Source of the DNA: Betaproteobacteria bacterium UBA3031
GTDB taxonomy: Bacteria > Pseudomonadota > Gammaproteobacteria > Burkholderiales > Eutrophovitaceae
Direction: 5' to 3'
Length of the DNA: 24,152 nucleotides
Assembly: GCA_002367635.1 (NCBI GenBank)
Contig: DFDI01000020.1
Location: 1-24,152 of the forward strand
The notes under the pieces were generated by a model. That model saw only the letters and a list, made by a program, of their open reading frames with translations, did not search any database and was not told the DNA's origin. The translations under genes were made by a program, and so were the position numbers. Of this stretch, positions 15,822-24,152 are shown piece by piece. Every line of letters starts with the position of its first letter. Position 1 is the stretch's first letter.

Positions 15822-15891
15822 CGATGGCAGTAAGCGAGTCCATATTTGAACCGTTAACTTGAATAATTAAAGAATCAGGAAGGCTAAAGCT

Positions 15892-16827
15892 ATGCTTGAA
15901 ACAGTTCAGAGCAATGGAATCGACCGTGAATCATCCGATAAACGAAAAACTCGAGAATCAACAAACACTGAATTCTTAGAATTAGTAGGTTCGAGAATCA
16001 AAAAGATTAGAAAAGAAAAAAAAATTACCCGAAAGCTACTATCTGAACAGTCTGGTGTATCAGAACGATACCTAGCCCTACTTGAATCGGGCAAAGGGAA
16101 TGTGTCCATTGCTCTGCTTCGTCAGGTAGCTCAGTCTCTTGATGTCGAGCCAGAGATCCTCGTATCAAATTCGGCACCAATTAATGGTGAGTCTCGACTC
16201 TTACTTGGATTATTAGCCGGTCTCACGAGTAACGACCGACTCAGATTTAAAGATCAATTACTGAGAGAGCTTCGCAATTCTCCGGCAAATCGCAGTTACC
16301 GTATTGCATTAATCGGACTGAGGGGGGCCGGGAAAACCACGGTAGGAGAAAGATTATCTATAATTTTGAACATTCCGTTTGTTGAGATTGATCGAGAGAT
16401 TGAAAAACTAGTCGATGCCCCGCTCTCAGAAATTTTCATTACTTATGGGCAAGAAGGCTATCGAAATTTAGAAAAGACGTGCCTTGAAAATGTGCTTAGC
16501 AACGGGGATAACTGCATCATTTCTACTGGCGGCAGCATTGTTCAAGAGCAGTCTGCTTATGACTTACTCTTATCGACATGTTATACCGTGTGGCTTAAAG
16601 CCTCCCCTAAGGAACACATGGATCGAGTGGTAGCGCAAGGCGATTTGCGACCAATCGCTGGGAACAGTAAAGCGATGGAGCAACTTAAAGAGATCCTTAT
16701 AAAACGACAATCAAGCTATGAAAAAGCAGATGTAACAGTAGCCACTGACGGAAAAGATCCCCACATCATTGCAAGTCAAATCTTAGCGGATCGCACTCTT
16801 CGTAAATTAATACAACATACAAACTGA
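15892..16827 (+). CDS. boxR: BoxR transcriptional regulator (HTH plus shikimate-kinase-like domain)
   Basis: 311 residues. An XRE/HTH_3 DNA-binding domain covers about residues 28-90 (RIKKIRKEKKITRKLLSEQS, then SERYLALLESGKGN). A linker leads to a shikimate-kinase-like domain from about 136: Walker A GLRGAGKT (142-149), Asp167 and Arg191 at the shikimate-contact positions, TGGS (212-215) where kinases have GGG, and Arg253 in the lid segment LRPIAG. This fusion is the hallmark of BzdR/BoxR regulators, in which the kinase-like domain senses benzoyl-CoA and releases repression. AGGAAGG eight bases upstream fixes the start. It is divergent from the flavodoxin-ligase operon and 13 bp ahead of boxC, so it probably regulates both and itself. 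Confidence 0.93.
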   Translation: MLETVQSNGIDRESSDKRKTRESTNTEFLELVGSRIKKIRKEKKITRKLLSEQSGVSERYLALLESGKGNVSIALLRQVAQSLDVEPEILVSNSAPINGESRLLLGLLAGLTSNDRLRFKDQLLRELRNSPANRSYRIALIGLRGAGKTTVGERLSIILNIPFVEIDREIEKLVDAPLSEIFITYGQEGYRNLEKTCLENVLSNGDNCIISTGGSIVQEQSAYDLLLSTCYTVWLKASPKEHMDRVVAQGDLRPIAGNSKAMEQLKEILIKRQSSYEKADVTVATDGKDPHIIASQILADRTLRKLIQHTN

Positions 16828-16840
16828 TCAAGACTCCCTA

Positions 16841-18529
16841 ATGATGACAAAACCTTCACCTCAAGAAACAGAAGCGAGCCAAGCCCAAACGGTCCTCTTT
16901 GATACCCATCCGGATCTTTATAAACACTGGACCCTGTCCGTAAGCGACCGTACAGCAACACTAAGTATGGACGTGAATGAAGATGCTGGACTAAAGCCAG
17001 GCTACAAACTGAAGCTTAATTCATACGACCTAGGTGTTGACATTGAACTCTATGATGCCATCAATAGAATAAGATTTGAGCACCCAAAGGTCACATGTGT
17101 TGTGATCACATCCGCGAAAGAAAGAATGTTTTGTTCTGGTGCGAACATTTATATGCTCGGACAATCAACGCACCCGTGGAAAGTTAACTTTTGTAAGTTC
17201 ACCAATGAAACCCGAAACGGCATCGAAGACTCAAGCCGGCATGATGGCTTAAAGTTTCTTGCCTCCATCAACGGTACGGTTGCCGGGGGAGGCTATGAAC
17301 TCGCGCTCGCTTGCGACAAACTCCTTATGATCGATGACCGGTCCTCTAGCGTGAGCCTCCCTGAGGTGCCTCTACTAGGCGTCCTCCCCGGGACCGGAGG
17401 ATTGACGCGAGTTATCGACAAAAGAAAGGTTCGAAGAGATTTAGCCGACGTGTTCTGCTCCACAACCGAAGGAGTCAGAGCAGACCGCGCGCAAGCGTGG
17501 GGGCTTGTAGACGAAATTGCCAAACCAAATGAGTTTAGCGCAATCGAAAAAAAACTCGTCAAGGAACTATCTTCAGAAAGCACACGACCCCAGGATGCGA
17601 CCGGCGTGAATCTAACCCAATTAAAGCGAACCATAGATAGTGCGGGGATACATTACTCAAACGTAGACATCACTATCGATCGCACATCTCGGACCGCAAC
17701 AATCACTATCAACGCACCATCACCGACAGCAGGCGAGAGTCTAGAATCGATTCACCGGCAAGGATGCGATTGGTGGCCATTAACATTCGCTCGAGAGCTT
17801 GATGACGCGATTTTACTGCTTCGAACCAATGAACTTGAGATCGGCACCTGGATTTTTAGAACAGCTGGCAATTGTAGTGACGTCCTCAAAATGGATGAAA
17901 TCATATTAGAGCATCAAGAAGATTGGTTCGTTAAAGAAACAATCGGATATTTGCGCAGAACTTTAGCGCGCTTGGATGTTTCATCAAGAACGATGTTCGC
18001 ACTCATCGATGAAGGCTCATGCTTTGCGGGGACACTTTTTGAAATTGCTCTCGCTTCAGACAGAATTTTTATGCTGTCAGAAACAGAAGATGGAGAAAAC
18101 CCTACCATCGCTCTGTCCAGATTAAATTTTGGCAGCCTCCCAATGATCAATCATCTATCTCGATTGCAAAACCGATTTTATGGTCATGAACATCCACTTC
18201 AAGAACTGCCATCACTTGAAGGCAAATTGTTAGGCGCGGGAGAGGCGCTTGACAGAGGGCTCGTAACATATGCTCCTGATGATATAGATTGGGATGATGA
18301 GCTACGTATCGCGATAGAAGAGCGCAACAGCTTATCCCCAGACGCACTAACAGGGATGGAGGCGAATCTCAGATTTTCCGGGCCTGAAACAATGGAAACC
18401 CGCATCTTTGCCAGATTATCCGCTTGGCAAAATTGGATCTTCATAAGACCCAATGCTGTGGGAGACAACGGGGCCTTAAAGTTATTCGGTAGCGGAAAAA
18501 AACCGGACTTCAACTGGCAACGAATTTAA
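16841..18529 (+). CDS. boxC: 2,3-epoxybenzoyl-CoA dihydrolase (benzoyl-CoA-dihydrodiol lyase) BoxC
   Basis: 562 residues, near the usual 550-560 of BoxC. An N-terminal crotonase domain (about 35-230) carries both oxyanion elements, FCSGANI (97-103) and VAGGGYELALACD (147-159), and the SLPEVPLLGVLPGTGG block with Glu175. The second half (about 265-540) is a degenerate crotonase-like repeat with FAGTLFEIALASDRIFML. The enzyme opens the ring of 2,3-epoxybenzoyl-CoA by adding two waters, giving 3,4-dehydroadipyl-CoA semialdehyde and formate. The start could be either of two adjacent ATG codons; no strong ribosome-binding site precedes them, so coupling to boxR 13 bp upstream is likely. boxB follows after 47 bp. 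Confidence 0.95.
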   Translation: MMTKPSPQETEASQAQTVLFDTHPDLYKHWTLSVSDRTATLSMDVNEDAGLKPGYKLKLNSYDLGVDIELYDAINRIRFEHPKVTCVVITSAKERMFCSGANIYMLGQSTHPWKVNFCKFTNETRNGIEDSSRHDGLKFLASINGTVAGGGYELALACDKLLMIDDRSSSVSLPEVPLLGVLPGTGGLTRVIDKRKVRRDLADVFCSTTEGVRADRAQAWGLVDEIAKPNEFSAIEKKLVKELSSESTRPQDATGVNLTQLKRTIDSAGIHYSNVDITIDRTSRTATITINAPSPTAGESLESIHRQGCDWWPLTFARELDDAILLLRTNELEIGTWIFRTAGNCSDVLKMDEIILEHQEDWFVKETIGYLRRTLARLDVSSRTMFALIDEGSCFAGTLFEIALASDRIFMLSETEDGENPTIALSRLNFGSLPMINHLSRLQNRFYGHEHPLQELPSLEGKLLGAGEALDRGLVTYAPDDIDWDDELRIAIEERNSLSPDALTGMEANLRFSGPETMETRIFARLSAWQNWIFIRPNAVGDNGALKLFGSGKKPDFNWQRI

Positions 18530-18563
18530 GGGTAAGGCGCAACCACTTCAAAAGACAATTAAC

Positions 18564-18570
18564 AGGAAAA
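18564..18570 (+). promoter_or_regulatory. Shine-Dalgarno deciding the ATG start of boxB
   Basis: AGGAAAA lies six to nine bases before ATG 18577. A TTG at 18571 in the same frame touches it directly and cannot be used efficiently, so translation should begin at 18577. Confidence 0.65.
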
Positions 18571-18576
18571 TTGATC

Positions 18577-19986
18577 ATGGACATTAACTACAGCGAAAAA
18601 ATTCCAAACAACGTCAATCTCGCGACGGACAGAAAACTTCAAAGAGCGCTAGAGCACTGGCAACCACACTTCCTTAATTGGTGGAGCGAACAAGGACCGA
18701 AGGATTTTCAGTCCAACGACGTTTATTTACGAACAGCCGTAGGCGTTGACGCAAAAGGATGGGCGAGCTACGGACACGTCAAAATGCCTGATTATCGCTG
18801 GGGAATATTTCTTGCGGACCAAATCCCTGATAGAAAAATTGGCTTTGGCGACTACTTTGGCGAACCTGTTTGGCAACAAGTTCCCGGTGAATTACGGTCT
18901 CAATTTCGCCGAATTATTGTCACTCAAGGGGACACCGAACCAGCTTCAGTAGAGCAACAAAGATTACTGGGGCTTACCTGCCCCTCACTGTATGACCTAA
19001 GAAACCTATTCCAGGTCAACGTTGAAGAGGGTCGCCATTTATGGGCAATGGTTTATCTTCTTCATTGCTACTTTGGTCGAGACGGGAGAGAAGAGGCCGA
19101 AGAACTTCTCGCAAGACACTCAGGGGATAGTGACAACCCTCGGATTTTAGGAACGTTCAACGAACCAATTACTGATTGGTTATCCTTTTTTATGTTTACC
19201 TATTTCACCGATCGAGATGGAAAGTTCCAACTTAAAAGCCTCAGCGAATCAGCCTTTGACCCTCTCGCAAGAACTTGTCGATTCATGCTTACTGAAGAAG
19301 CCCATCACATGTTTGTTGGTGAAACTGGAGTAGGACGCGTCATCAGACGCACACTTGAGGTAATGAATGAAATTGGGACAGACGATCCAGGCACTATTCG
19401 AGAACAAGGTGCCGTTGACCTCGTCACGATCCAAAAATATTTAAACTTTTGGTTTACCTCGTCACTCGATCTTTTTGGTTCGGAGATATCTTCTAATGCG
19501 GCGACTTCTTTTGCAAATGGGATCAAAGGTCGACCTGATGAAGCACGATTCGAAGATCACCTGTGTCTTGATTCAAGCTACGACATCGACACACCTGATG
19601 GCATAGAGAAAGTCGGCCTTAGAAATGCGATGAATGAGGTGACCCGCGAAGCGTACGTCAAAGATTGCGAGATCGGTATTAAACGTTGGAACATCATGAT
19701 TAAAAGAGCTAATTTTGACATAACATTGTCGCTACCCAGCACTCGATTCCACAGAACAATTGGAAGCTGGGCCAATCAAAAAACCGACCCACTCGGACAG
19801 GTAATCACTCAATCAGAATACGACAAGGGAATTCCAACCTGGTTACCGACCGAAGAGGACCGAGGATTTATTCGAAGCTTAATGCAACGCGTCACTGAGC
19901 CTGGGAAGATGGCCGGGTGGATAGCGCCTCCAGATCGCGGGATTAATAACAATCCAGTTGACTATGAATATGTTCGTTTGAAGTAA
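18577..19986 (+). CDS. boxB: Benzoyl-CoA 2,3-epoxidase oxygenase component BoxB
   Basis: 469 residues from the ATG at 18577, close to the usual 470-475. The N-terminus MDINYSEKIPNNVNL matches BoxB proteins. Two di-iron ligand pairs of the ExxH type are visible 90 residues apart: Glu151-His154 (EEGRH) and Glu241-His244 (EEAHH). With Glu121 and Asp212 they form a complete class I di-iron centre, one position later than the ligand numbers I recall for Azoarcus BoxB. With O2 and two electrons the enzyme epoxidises benzoyl-CoA at C2-C3. In known systems the FAD/iron-sulphur reductase BoxA supplies the electrons; boxA is not present in this window. The stop codon lies within the left arm of the downstream terminator. 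Confidence 0.95.
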   Translation: MDINYSEKIPNNVNLATDRKLQRALEHWQPHFLNWWSEQGPKDFQSNDVYLRTAVGVDAKGWASYGHVKMPDYRWGIFLADQIPDRKIGFGDYFGEPVWQQVPGELRSQFRRIIVTQGDTEPASVEQQRLLGLTCPSLYDLRNLFQVNVEEGRHLWAMVYLLHCYFGRDGREEAEELLARHSGDSDNPRILGTFNEPITDWLSFFMFTYFTDRDGKFQLKSLSESAFDPLARTCRFMLTEEAHHMFVGETGVGRVIRRTLEVMNEIGTDDPGTIREQGAVDLVTIQKYLNFWFTSSLDLFGSEISSNAATSFANGIKGRPDEARFEDHLCLDSSYDIDTPDGIEKVGLRNAMNEVTREAYVKDCEIGIKRWNIMIKRANFDITLSLPSTRFHRTIGSWANQKTDPLGQVITQSEYDKGIPTWLPTEEDRGFIRSLMQRVTEPGKMAGWIAPPDRGINNNPVDYEYVRLK

Positions 19987-20019
19987 AAAAAGGAAGCGTG
20001 AGCTTCCTTTTTTTACTTC
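19980..20019. terminator. Perfect 18-bp stem, 4-base loop terminator, probably bidirectional
   Basis: Arms at 19980-19997 and 20002-20019 are perfectly complementary around a GTGA loop. The core GGAAGC/GCTTCC is flanked by seven A on one side and seven T on the other, so an intrinsic terminator reads correctly on both strands. It closes the boxRCB operon and also the leftward efflux gene that ends 37 bases further on. The boxB TAA (19984-19986) lies inside the stem. Confidence 0.88.
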
Positions 20020-20055
20020 CACATCCAATAGACTCCTGCTATTTCATCACCGCCC

Positions 20056-23000
20056 CTAAGTTCCATCCCGAATACGGGGCGTAGTTCTAACAATTAAAGA
20101 ATACGCGACAGGAATAATAAACAACGTCAACAACGTTCCAATCGAAACACCCCCAACAATCACCCAACCGATCGCTCTTCTGGCTTCAGACCCAGCACCA
20201 GAAGATAGCGCTAATGGCAAGGATCCCAACACCGTTGCCAATGTCGTCATCAAAATGGGGCGCAACCTCAAAGTAGAGGCCTCCAATACTGCCTCTACTT
20301 TTTCCTGTCCCGCTCTGCGTAGTTGATTTGCAAACTCCACAATGAGAATCCCATTCTTAGTAATCAAGCCAACTAACATGACCAAGCCTATGCGACTGTA
20401 AATATTAAGCGTACCCCCATCTCCGAATTTGGCATTAAGCCACATCGCAAAAAGCGCACCAAGGAATCCTAAAGGTACCGTCAACATAATGACAAGCGGC
20501 CCAACGAAGCTCTCAAACTGAGCAGCAAGGACAAGGTAAATAAAGATGAGGGCAAGCACTAAAGTAACTTTCATCTCGTCCCCACTTTCTCTGTACTCTC
20601 TTGAGGCCCCATTTAGGTCAGTAGTTACATTTTGAGGTAACTCTTGAGCCACAGTAGCATCAATGAAATCCAGCACCTGTCCCAAACTAGCATCGGGACC
20701 TACGTTTCCGTTAATAATCGCGGCGCGGAATCGGTTAAAGTGATTCAGCTCTTTCGGTGTAACCGTCTCCTCGAGGGTCACAAGGTTTGATAATTGCACT
20801 AGCTGCCCACTCCTCGCCCTAACATAGATAGAGGTCAAATCTGTTGGTTGGCGTCGCTTTGCATCTTCCATTTGCAAAACAACATCATACTGCTTACCTT
20901 CTCGCTTATATCTAGTGACGTCACGCCCTCCCAATAGGGTCTCTACCGTCCCACCAATTGTTGCCATTGATATACCCATCGAAGCGGCCTTATCTCGATC
21001 AATGTTGACTCTGATCTGAGGTTTATTGAGCTTAAGGTCAGTATCAAGTCCGGTAATGCCAGGATACGTACTCAGTTTTGCCATCACTTTATTTACGTGA
21101 TCTTGCAACTCCTCATATGAACTACCATAAATCACATACTCGATCTCCTTCGACAAGAAGCTTTGCCCTAAAGATAGCGGGTTCATGGCGAAAGAAATCA
21201 CACCGGGAATACCCCCATACAACTTAGGTGTAATTTGTTTAGTAATCTCGAGTTGATTTCGCTTCCGCGTGTCCCAGTGCTCAAGTATGGCGAACCCAAT
21301 CGCAAAATTAACTGGATTAGGTCGCTCCAAGCCTGGGGCCACGACCTCAAAGAGTGTGTTTATTTCAGGAACCTCTTGGCCTAAAATACCCGCAACTTGC
21401 TTCATATAACGATCGGTGTACTGCATTGTCGACCCTTCCGGGGCAATCGCAAATGCCATAAATACACCCCGATCCTCTAGGGGGGATAACTCTGGTTTCA
21501 ACTGCATGAATAAACCAACCATCGCAAACATTGCGATGACAAAAGAACCGACCACAACATACCATCCTCTAAGGATCACTCTTAAGATAGCTCCATACCC
21601 ATTATTGATTTTTTCAAAAACCAATTCACTCATTTTGTAGGCGGGGCCGTGATTCTCTTGCCGCTTCAACAAAATCGAGCACATCATAGGTGTTAACGTT
21701 AAGGCAACAAAACCACTTACCAATACTGCAGACACTACAGTTAGTGCAAATTCAACAAATAATTGGCCTACTCGACCTGTAATGAATACGAGGGGTGTAA
21801 ATACAGCAACTAATGTGATTGTCATCGCAACAACGGCAAACCCGATTTCTTTTGCCCCCTTCATCGCGGCCTCAAATCGATTCATTCCGGCTTCAATATG
21901 ACGGTGAATGTTTTCCAGCATAACAATTGCATCATCAACAACTAGACCAACCGAAAGTACGATTCCCAAAAGGGTCAAAACGTTGATTGAGAAACCTAGT
22001 ACGTAAAGGAAAAAGAATGAACCAATGAGCGAAATCGGTATAGTGACAATGGGGATCAACGTCGCACGAACACTGCGCAAAAAGACAAAAATCACAAGAA
22101 CAACCAAGATCAATGCCTCGATAAGCACCTTATAAACCGACTCAATAGCTGCAGATATAAACTCAGATGTATCGAACGCCACCTTCATTGACATCCCGTC
22201 AGGCAGTCCAGCAATAAGCTGAGGAAGAACATCTCTAACAGCTTGGGCAAGCGCCAGGGTATTCCCCGTAGACTGTTTTACAATCCCCAGGCCGAGGGCC
22301 TCCTCACCTGAAATCCTAACAACTTTTCGATTCTCATAAGGTGCGGGCGTGGCATGTCCCACATCTCTAATTCGTATTGGATATCCAGAGACTTCTCGAA
22401 TGATCATATTATTGAATGCTTCGGGACTCTTAAGGTCAGTTTCAGTCATGACCGTCAGTTCTCTATCGTTGCTCTCAATCCGCCCACCCGGAGAGTCTAA
22501 GTTTTGCTGTCTTAGCGCGACTTCCACATCTTGAATCGTCAATCCTCGAGCGGCCAGTTTTTCTCGGTCGATCCACACCCGCATCGCATAACGACGTTCT
22601 CCACCAATAATCACCGTGGCAACGCCAGGAAGAGTTTTCAATGGGTCGGTCAAATATCGATCGGCGTAGTCGGTCAACTCCATTGGGGTGTGACGATCAC
22701 TTTTCAACGCCAGCCACATAACAGGCCACGCATCCGCTTCAATTTTAGACACCACGGGATCGTCGGCAGTTTCTGGCAACAAGGTTTGAATACGGGAAAC
22801 CCTGTCTCGAACGTCATTCGCGGCAGCCTCGACATCTCGATCAGTTAAAAACGTAACCGTAATCTCGCTGACTTCCTCTTTACTCTTGGATTTAATGGTG
22901 TTGATGCCTTCAATCCCAGACAAGACATCCTCGATCGGCGTGGTGATAACGCTCTCCACAACCTGTGCGGTCGCACCCTTATAAATAGTTCTAACCGAGA

Positions 23001-23133
23001 CAACCGGCGGATCTATTTTTGGATATTCTCGAACCGATAAGCGATCGAACGATATGGCGCCCAAAAGCACGATTAACAAACTTAATACTGTTGCCAGTAC
23101 CGGTCTGCGTATAGAAATTTCGGAAAGGATCAT
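20056..23133 (-). CDS. RND-family efflux transporter permease (HAE1/AcrB type)
   Basis: 1025 residues, full length for a hydrophobic/amphiphilic efflux RND pump. The N-terminus has the first membrane helix (about 12-28) and the porter-domain start REYPKIDPPVVSV. The proton-relay pair is Asp400-Asp401 in VGLVVDDAIVMLENIHRH, and the relay lysine is in the late segment GLITKNGILIVEFANQ. Two large periplasmic loops follow helices 1 and 7, and the second helix cluster ends the protein. It works with the membrane-fusion protein encoded 51 bp upstream and an outer-membrane channel not seen here to export drugs, solvents or metabolites. AAGAGA lies just before the ATG. It is convergent with boxB and may not be functionally linked to it. 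Confidence 0.95.
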   Translation of the reverse strand: MILSEISIRRPVLATVLSLLIVLLGAISFDRLSVREYPKIDPPVVSVRTIYKGATAQVVESVITTPIEDVLSGIEGINTIKSKSKEEVSEITVTFLTDRDVEAAANDVRDRVSRIQTLLPETADDPVVSKIEADAWPVMWLALKSDRHTPMELTDYADRYLTDPLKTLPGVATVIIGGERRYAMRVWIDREKLAARGLTIQDVEVALRQQNLDSPGGRIESNDRELTVMTETDLKSPEAFNNMIIREVSGYPIRIRDVGHATPAPYENRKVVRISGEEALGLGIVKQSTGNTLALAQAVRDVLPQLIAGLPDGMSMKVAFDTSEFISAAIESVYKVLIEALILVVLVIFVFLRSVRATLIPIVTIPISLIGSFFFLYVLGFSINVLTLLGIVLSVGLVVDDAIVMLENIHRHIEAGMNRFEAAMKGAKEIGFAVVAMTITLVAVFTPLVFITGRVGQLFVEFALTVVSAVLVSGFVALTLTPMMCSILLKRQENHGPAYKMSELVFEKINNGYGAILRVILRGWYVVVGSFVIAMFAMVGLFMQLKPELSPLEDRGVFMAFAIAPEGSTMQYTDRYMKQVAGILGQEVPEINTLFEVVAPGLERPNPVNFAIGFAILEHWDTRKRNQLEITKQITPKLYGGIPGVISFAMNPLSLGQSFLSKEIEYVIYGSSYEELQDHVNKVMAKLSTYPGITGLDTDLKLNKPQIRVNIDRDKAASMGISMATIGGTVETLLGGRDVTRYKREGKQYDVVLQMEDAKRRQPTDLTSIYVRARSGQLVQLSNLVTLEETVTPKELNHFNRFRAAIINGNVGPDASLGQVLDFIDATVAQELPQNVTTDLNGASREYRESGDEMKVTLVLALIFIYLVLAAQFESFVGPLVIMLTVPLGFLGALFAMWLNAKFGDGGTLNIYSRIGLVMLVGLITKNGILIVEFANQLRRAGQEKVEAVLEASTLRLRPILMTTLATVLGSLPLALSSGAGSEARRAIGWVIVGGVSIGTLLTLFIIPVAYSLIVRTTPRIRDGT

Positions 23134-23184
23134 AAGTCTCTTAAACTAAAAAAAATCTTTATGCTACGAATGGCGTTCTTATTA

Positions 23185-24152
23185 TCACTGCGCACCACCC
23201 AATACCGTCACTGGCGCACCATCTCTAATTTTCATCTGCCCTTCAGTTACAACAAGGTCACCAAGGCTTAACCCTTTGAGGATCTCAACATACCCTGGGG
23301 TTCTCTGTCCGAGTTCGACCTTCGTGAGTTCCACTTTTCCATCGATAACCTTGTATACAAAATTCTCAGTCCCTTGCGGCCAAAGCGCTTTTTCGGGCAC
23401 TGATAATGCATTTTTCTTTTGGGCCATAACTAGAGATACCCTAGCGAACATACCGGATCGTAATTTGCCCGCCTTGTTACCCAATTTTGCACGCACGAGC
23501 GCCGTTCTCGTCTCGCTGTCCATACCAGCTTCAATTGCATACACTTTCCCCTCAAAAACAGTATTAGGGAAAGCATCCACGACTACGGATATAGACTGAC
23601 CGGGACGAACTTTAGCGAGATACACTTCAGGAACTCTAAAATCTACTTTTACCGAGCTAATGTCCTCTAATAGCGCGATGTCATCGCCTGCTTGCAGATA
23701 GGCTCCGAGACTAACTTTCCGCAGACCTATCACTCCAGAAAACGGAGCTGTAACTACTGTTTTTTGCAATCGCGCATCCGCCTCTTGAACCCCTGCAGCC
23801 AATCGATCGACTGTCCCAGCCTGTAAATCTAAGGCTTCCTTGCTGATGAACTTTTGCTCATAGAGTTCTTTGGACCTCAAGAATCTTTGCTTCTCTGTTC
23901 GAAGCTCTGCGTTAATTGCCGCGAGTTGGGCCCGCTGCTCCCCGTCATCTAAAGCCACGAGCAGCTGATCTTTTTGAACCTCCTGCCCCTCGTTAAAATT
24001 CAATTTTAAGAGGCGACCATTTATCTCGGTTCTGATCCGAACGGATTCGTTCGCAACCACAGTACCTACAGCGGTAATGTCATCTACGAGCTCACCAACG
24101 ATTACAGGTATTGCCTGAACTGGTAACCCCTGAGGCTTATCTGGAGTGGCTT
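23185..24152 (-). CDS. RND efflux membrane-fusion (periplasmic adaptor) protein, partial at the N-terminus
   Basis: About 322 residues are visible; the frame stays open through the right window edge, so the start lies outside. A GTG at 24060 is internal, because the upstream residues (VIVGELVDDITAVGTVVANESV) belong to the domain. The lipoyl half-motifs are GRLLKLNFNEGQEVQKDQLLVALDD and TVVTAPFSGVIGLRKVSLG on either side of a helical hairpin of about 50 residues, followed by beta-barrel (SSVKVDFRVPE) and membrane-proximal domains. It links the RND permease to an outer-membrane channel. It is transcribed before the permease with 51 bp between them, clearly one operon. Confidence 0.93.
   Translation of the reverse strand, partial: ATPDKPQGLPVQAIPVIVGELVDDITAVGTVVANESVRIRTEINGRLLKLNFNEGQEVQKDQLLVALDDGEQRAQLAAINAELRTEKQRFLRSKELYEQKFISKEALDLQAGTVDRLAAGVQEADARLQKTVVTAPFSGVIGLRKVSLGAYLQAGDDIALLEDISSVKVDFRVPEVYLAKVRPGQSISVVVDAFPNTVFEGKVYAIEAGMDSETRTALVRAKLGNKAGKLRSGMFARVSLVMAQKKNALSVPEKALWPQGTENFVYKVIDGKVELTKVELGQRTPGYVEILKGLSLGDLVVTEGQMKIRDGAPVTVLGGAQ

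Noticed and set aside
15719..15891. Sigma-70 promoter for boxR on the plus strand
   Set aside because: Several AT-rich -10-like hexamers occur (for example TATAGT at 15799) but none has a matching -35 at acceptable spacing, so no call is made.
17293..17634. 113-codon open frame opposite boxC
   Set aside because: Serine-rich, low-complexity antisense product of a well supported gene; no independent evidence.
20056..24152. Efflux pair as part of the benzoate system
   Set aside because: It is convergent and separated by a strong bidirectional terminator; nothing in the sequence ties it to benzoate.

Overview
The window looks like a chromosomal segment of an aerobic Gram-negative bacterium. The most likely group is Pseudomonadota of the gamma or beta class: there is an RND efflux pair, a MioC-type flavodoxin, a YffB-type protein and a box benzoate pathway. 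Base composition is moderately AT-rich by eye. Gene density is very high, no gene-free stretch exceeds 300 bases, and I see no RNA genes, insertion sequences, phage genes or CRISPR arrays.

Left block (1-5554). A partial PLP aminotransferase is transcribed leftwards. Divergent from it is a rightward run: a ketopantoate-reductase-like oxidoreductase (panE family), a close relative of mandelate racemase, a YffB/Spx-like thioredoxin-fold protein, an FAD-linked D-lactate-dehydrogenase-type oxidase, and a YdjM-like membrane protein. The racemase homologue carries every metal and acid/base residue of mandelate racemase except that the catalytic Lys of the KxK motif is Arg. The set suggests 2-hydroxy-acid or 2-oxo-acid metabolism.

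Centre (5575-19986). This is a benzoate catabolism island of the aerobic benzoyl-CoA (box) type, with two divergent operons. Rightwards run boxR (HTH plus shikimate-kinase-like regulator), boxC (dihydrodiol lyase) and boxB (di-iron epoxidase), ending in a perfect 18-bp-stem terminator. Leftwards run a flavodoxin, benzoate-CoA ligase, a Tat-type lipoprotein solute-binding protein, a fused MdcD/MdcE-like carboxyltransferase, LivH, LivM, LivG and LivF, an alpha/beta hydrolase, a D-3-hydroxybutyrate dehydrogenase and a tandem-CDGSH iron-sulphur protein. The 216-bp divergent region holds a perfect palindrome of the form TGCA-N6-TGCA, placed just downstream of a perfect TATAAT box for the leftward operon; this fits a BoxR repressor site. 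The proposed logic is: ABC uptake of benzoate or a related aromatic acid, activation to benzoyl-CoA, epoxidation by BoxB, ring cleavage by BoxC, and induction by benzoyl-CoA acting on BoxR. boxA (the BoxB reductase) and boxD (semialdehyde dehydrogenase) are not in the window. A flavodoxin heads the operon instead.

Right block (20056-24152). An RND (HAE1-type) efflux permease and the preceding membrane-fusion protein (cut by the window edge) run leftwards, convergent with boxB.

The least explained items are the orphan malonate-decarboxylase-like carboxyltransferase inside the transporter operon, the Lys-to-Arg racemase, the flavodoxin and CDGSH proteins as possible electron carriers, and the palindromes ahead of boxR.
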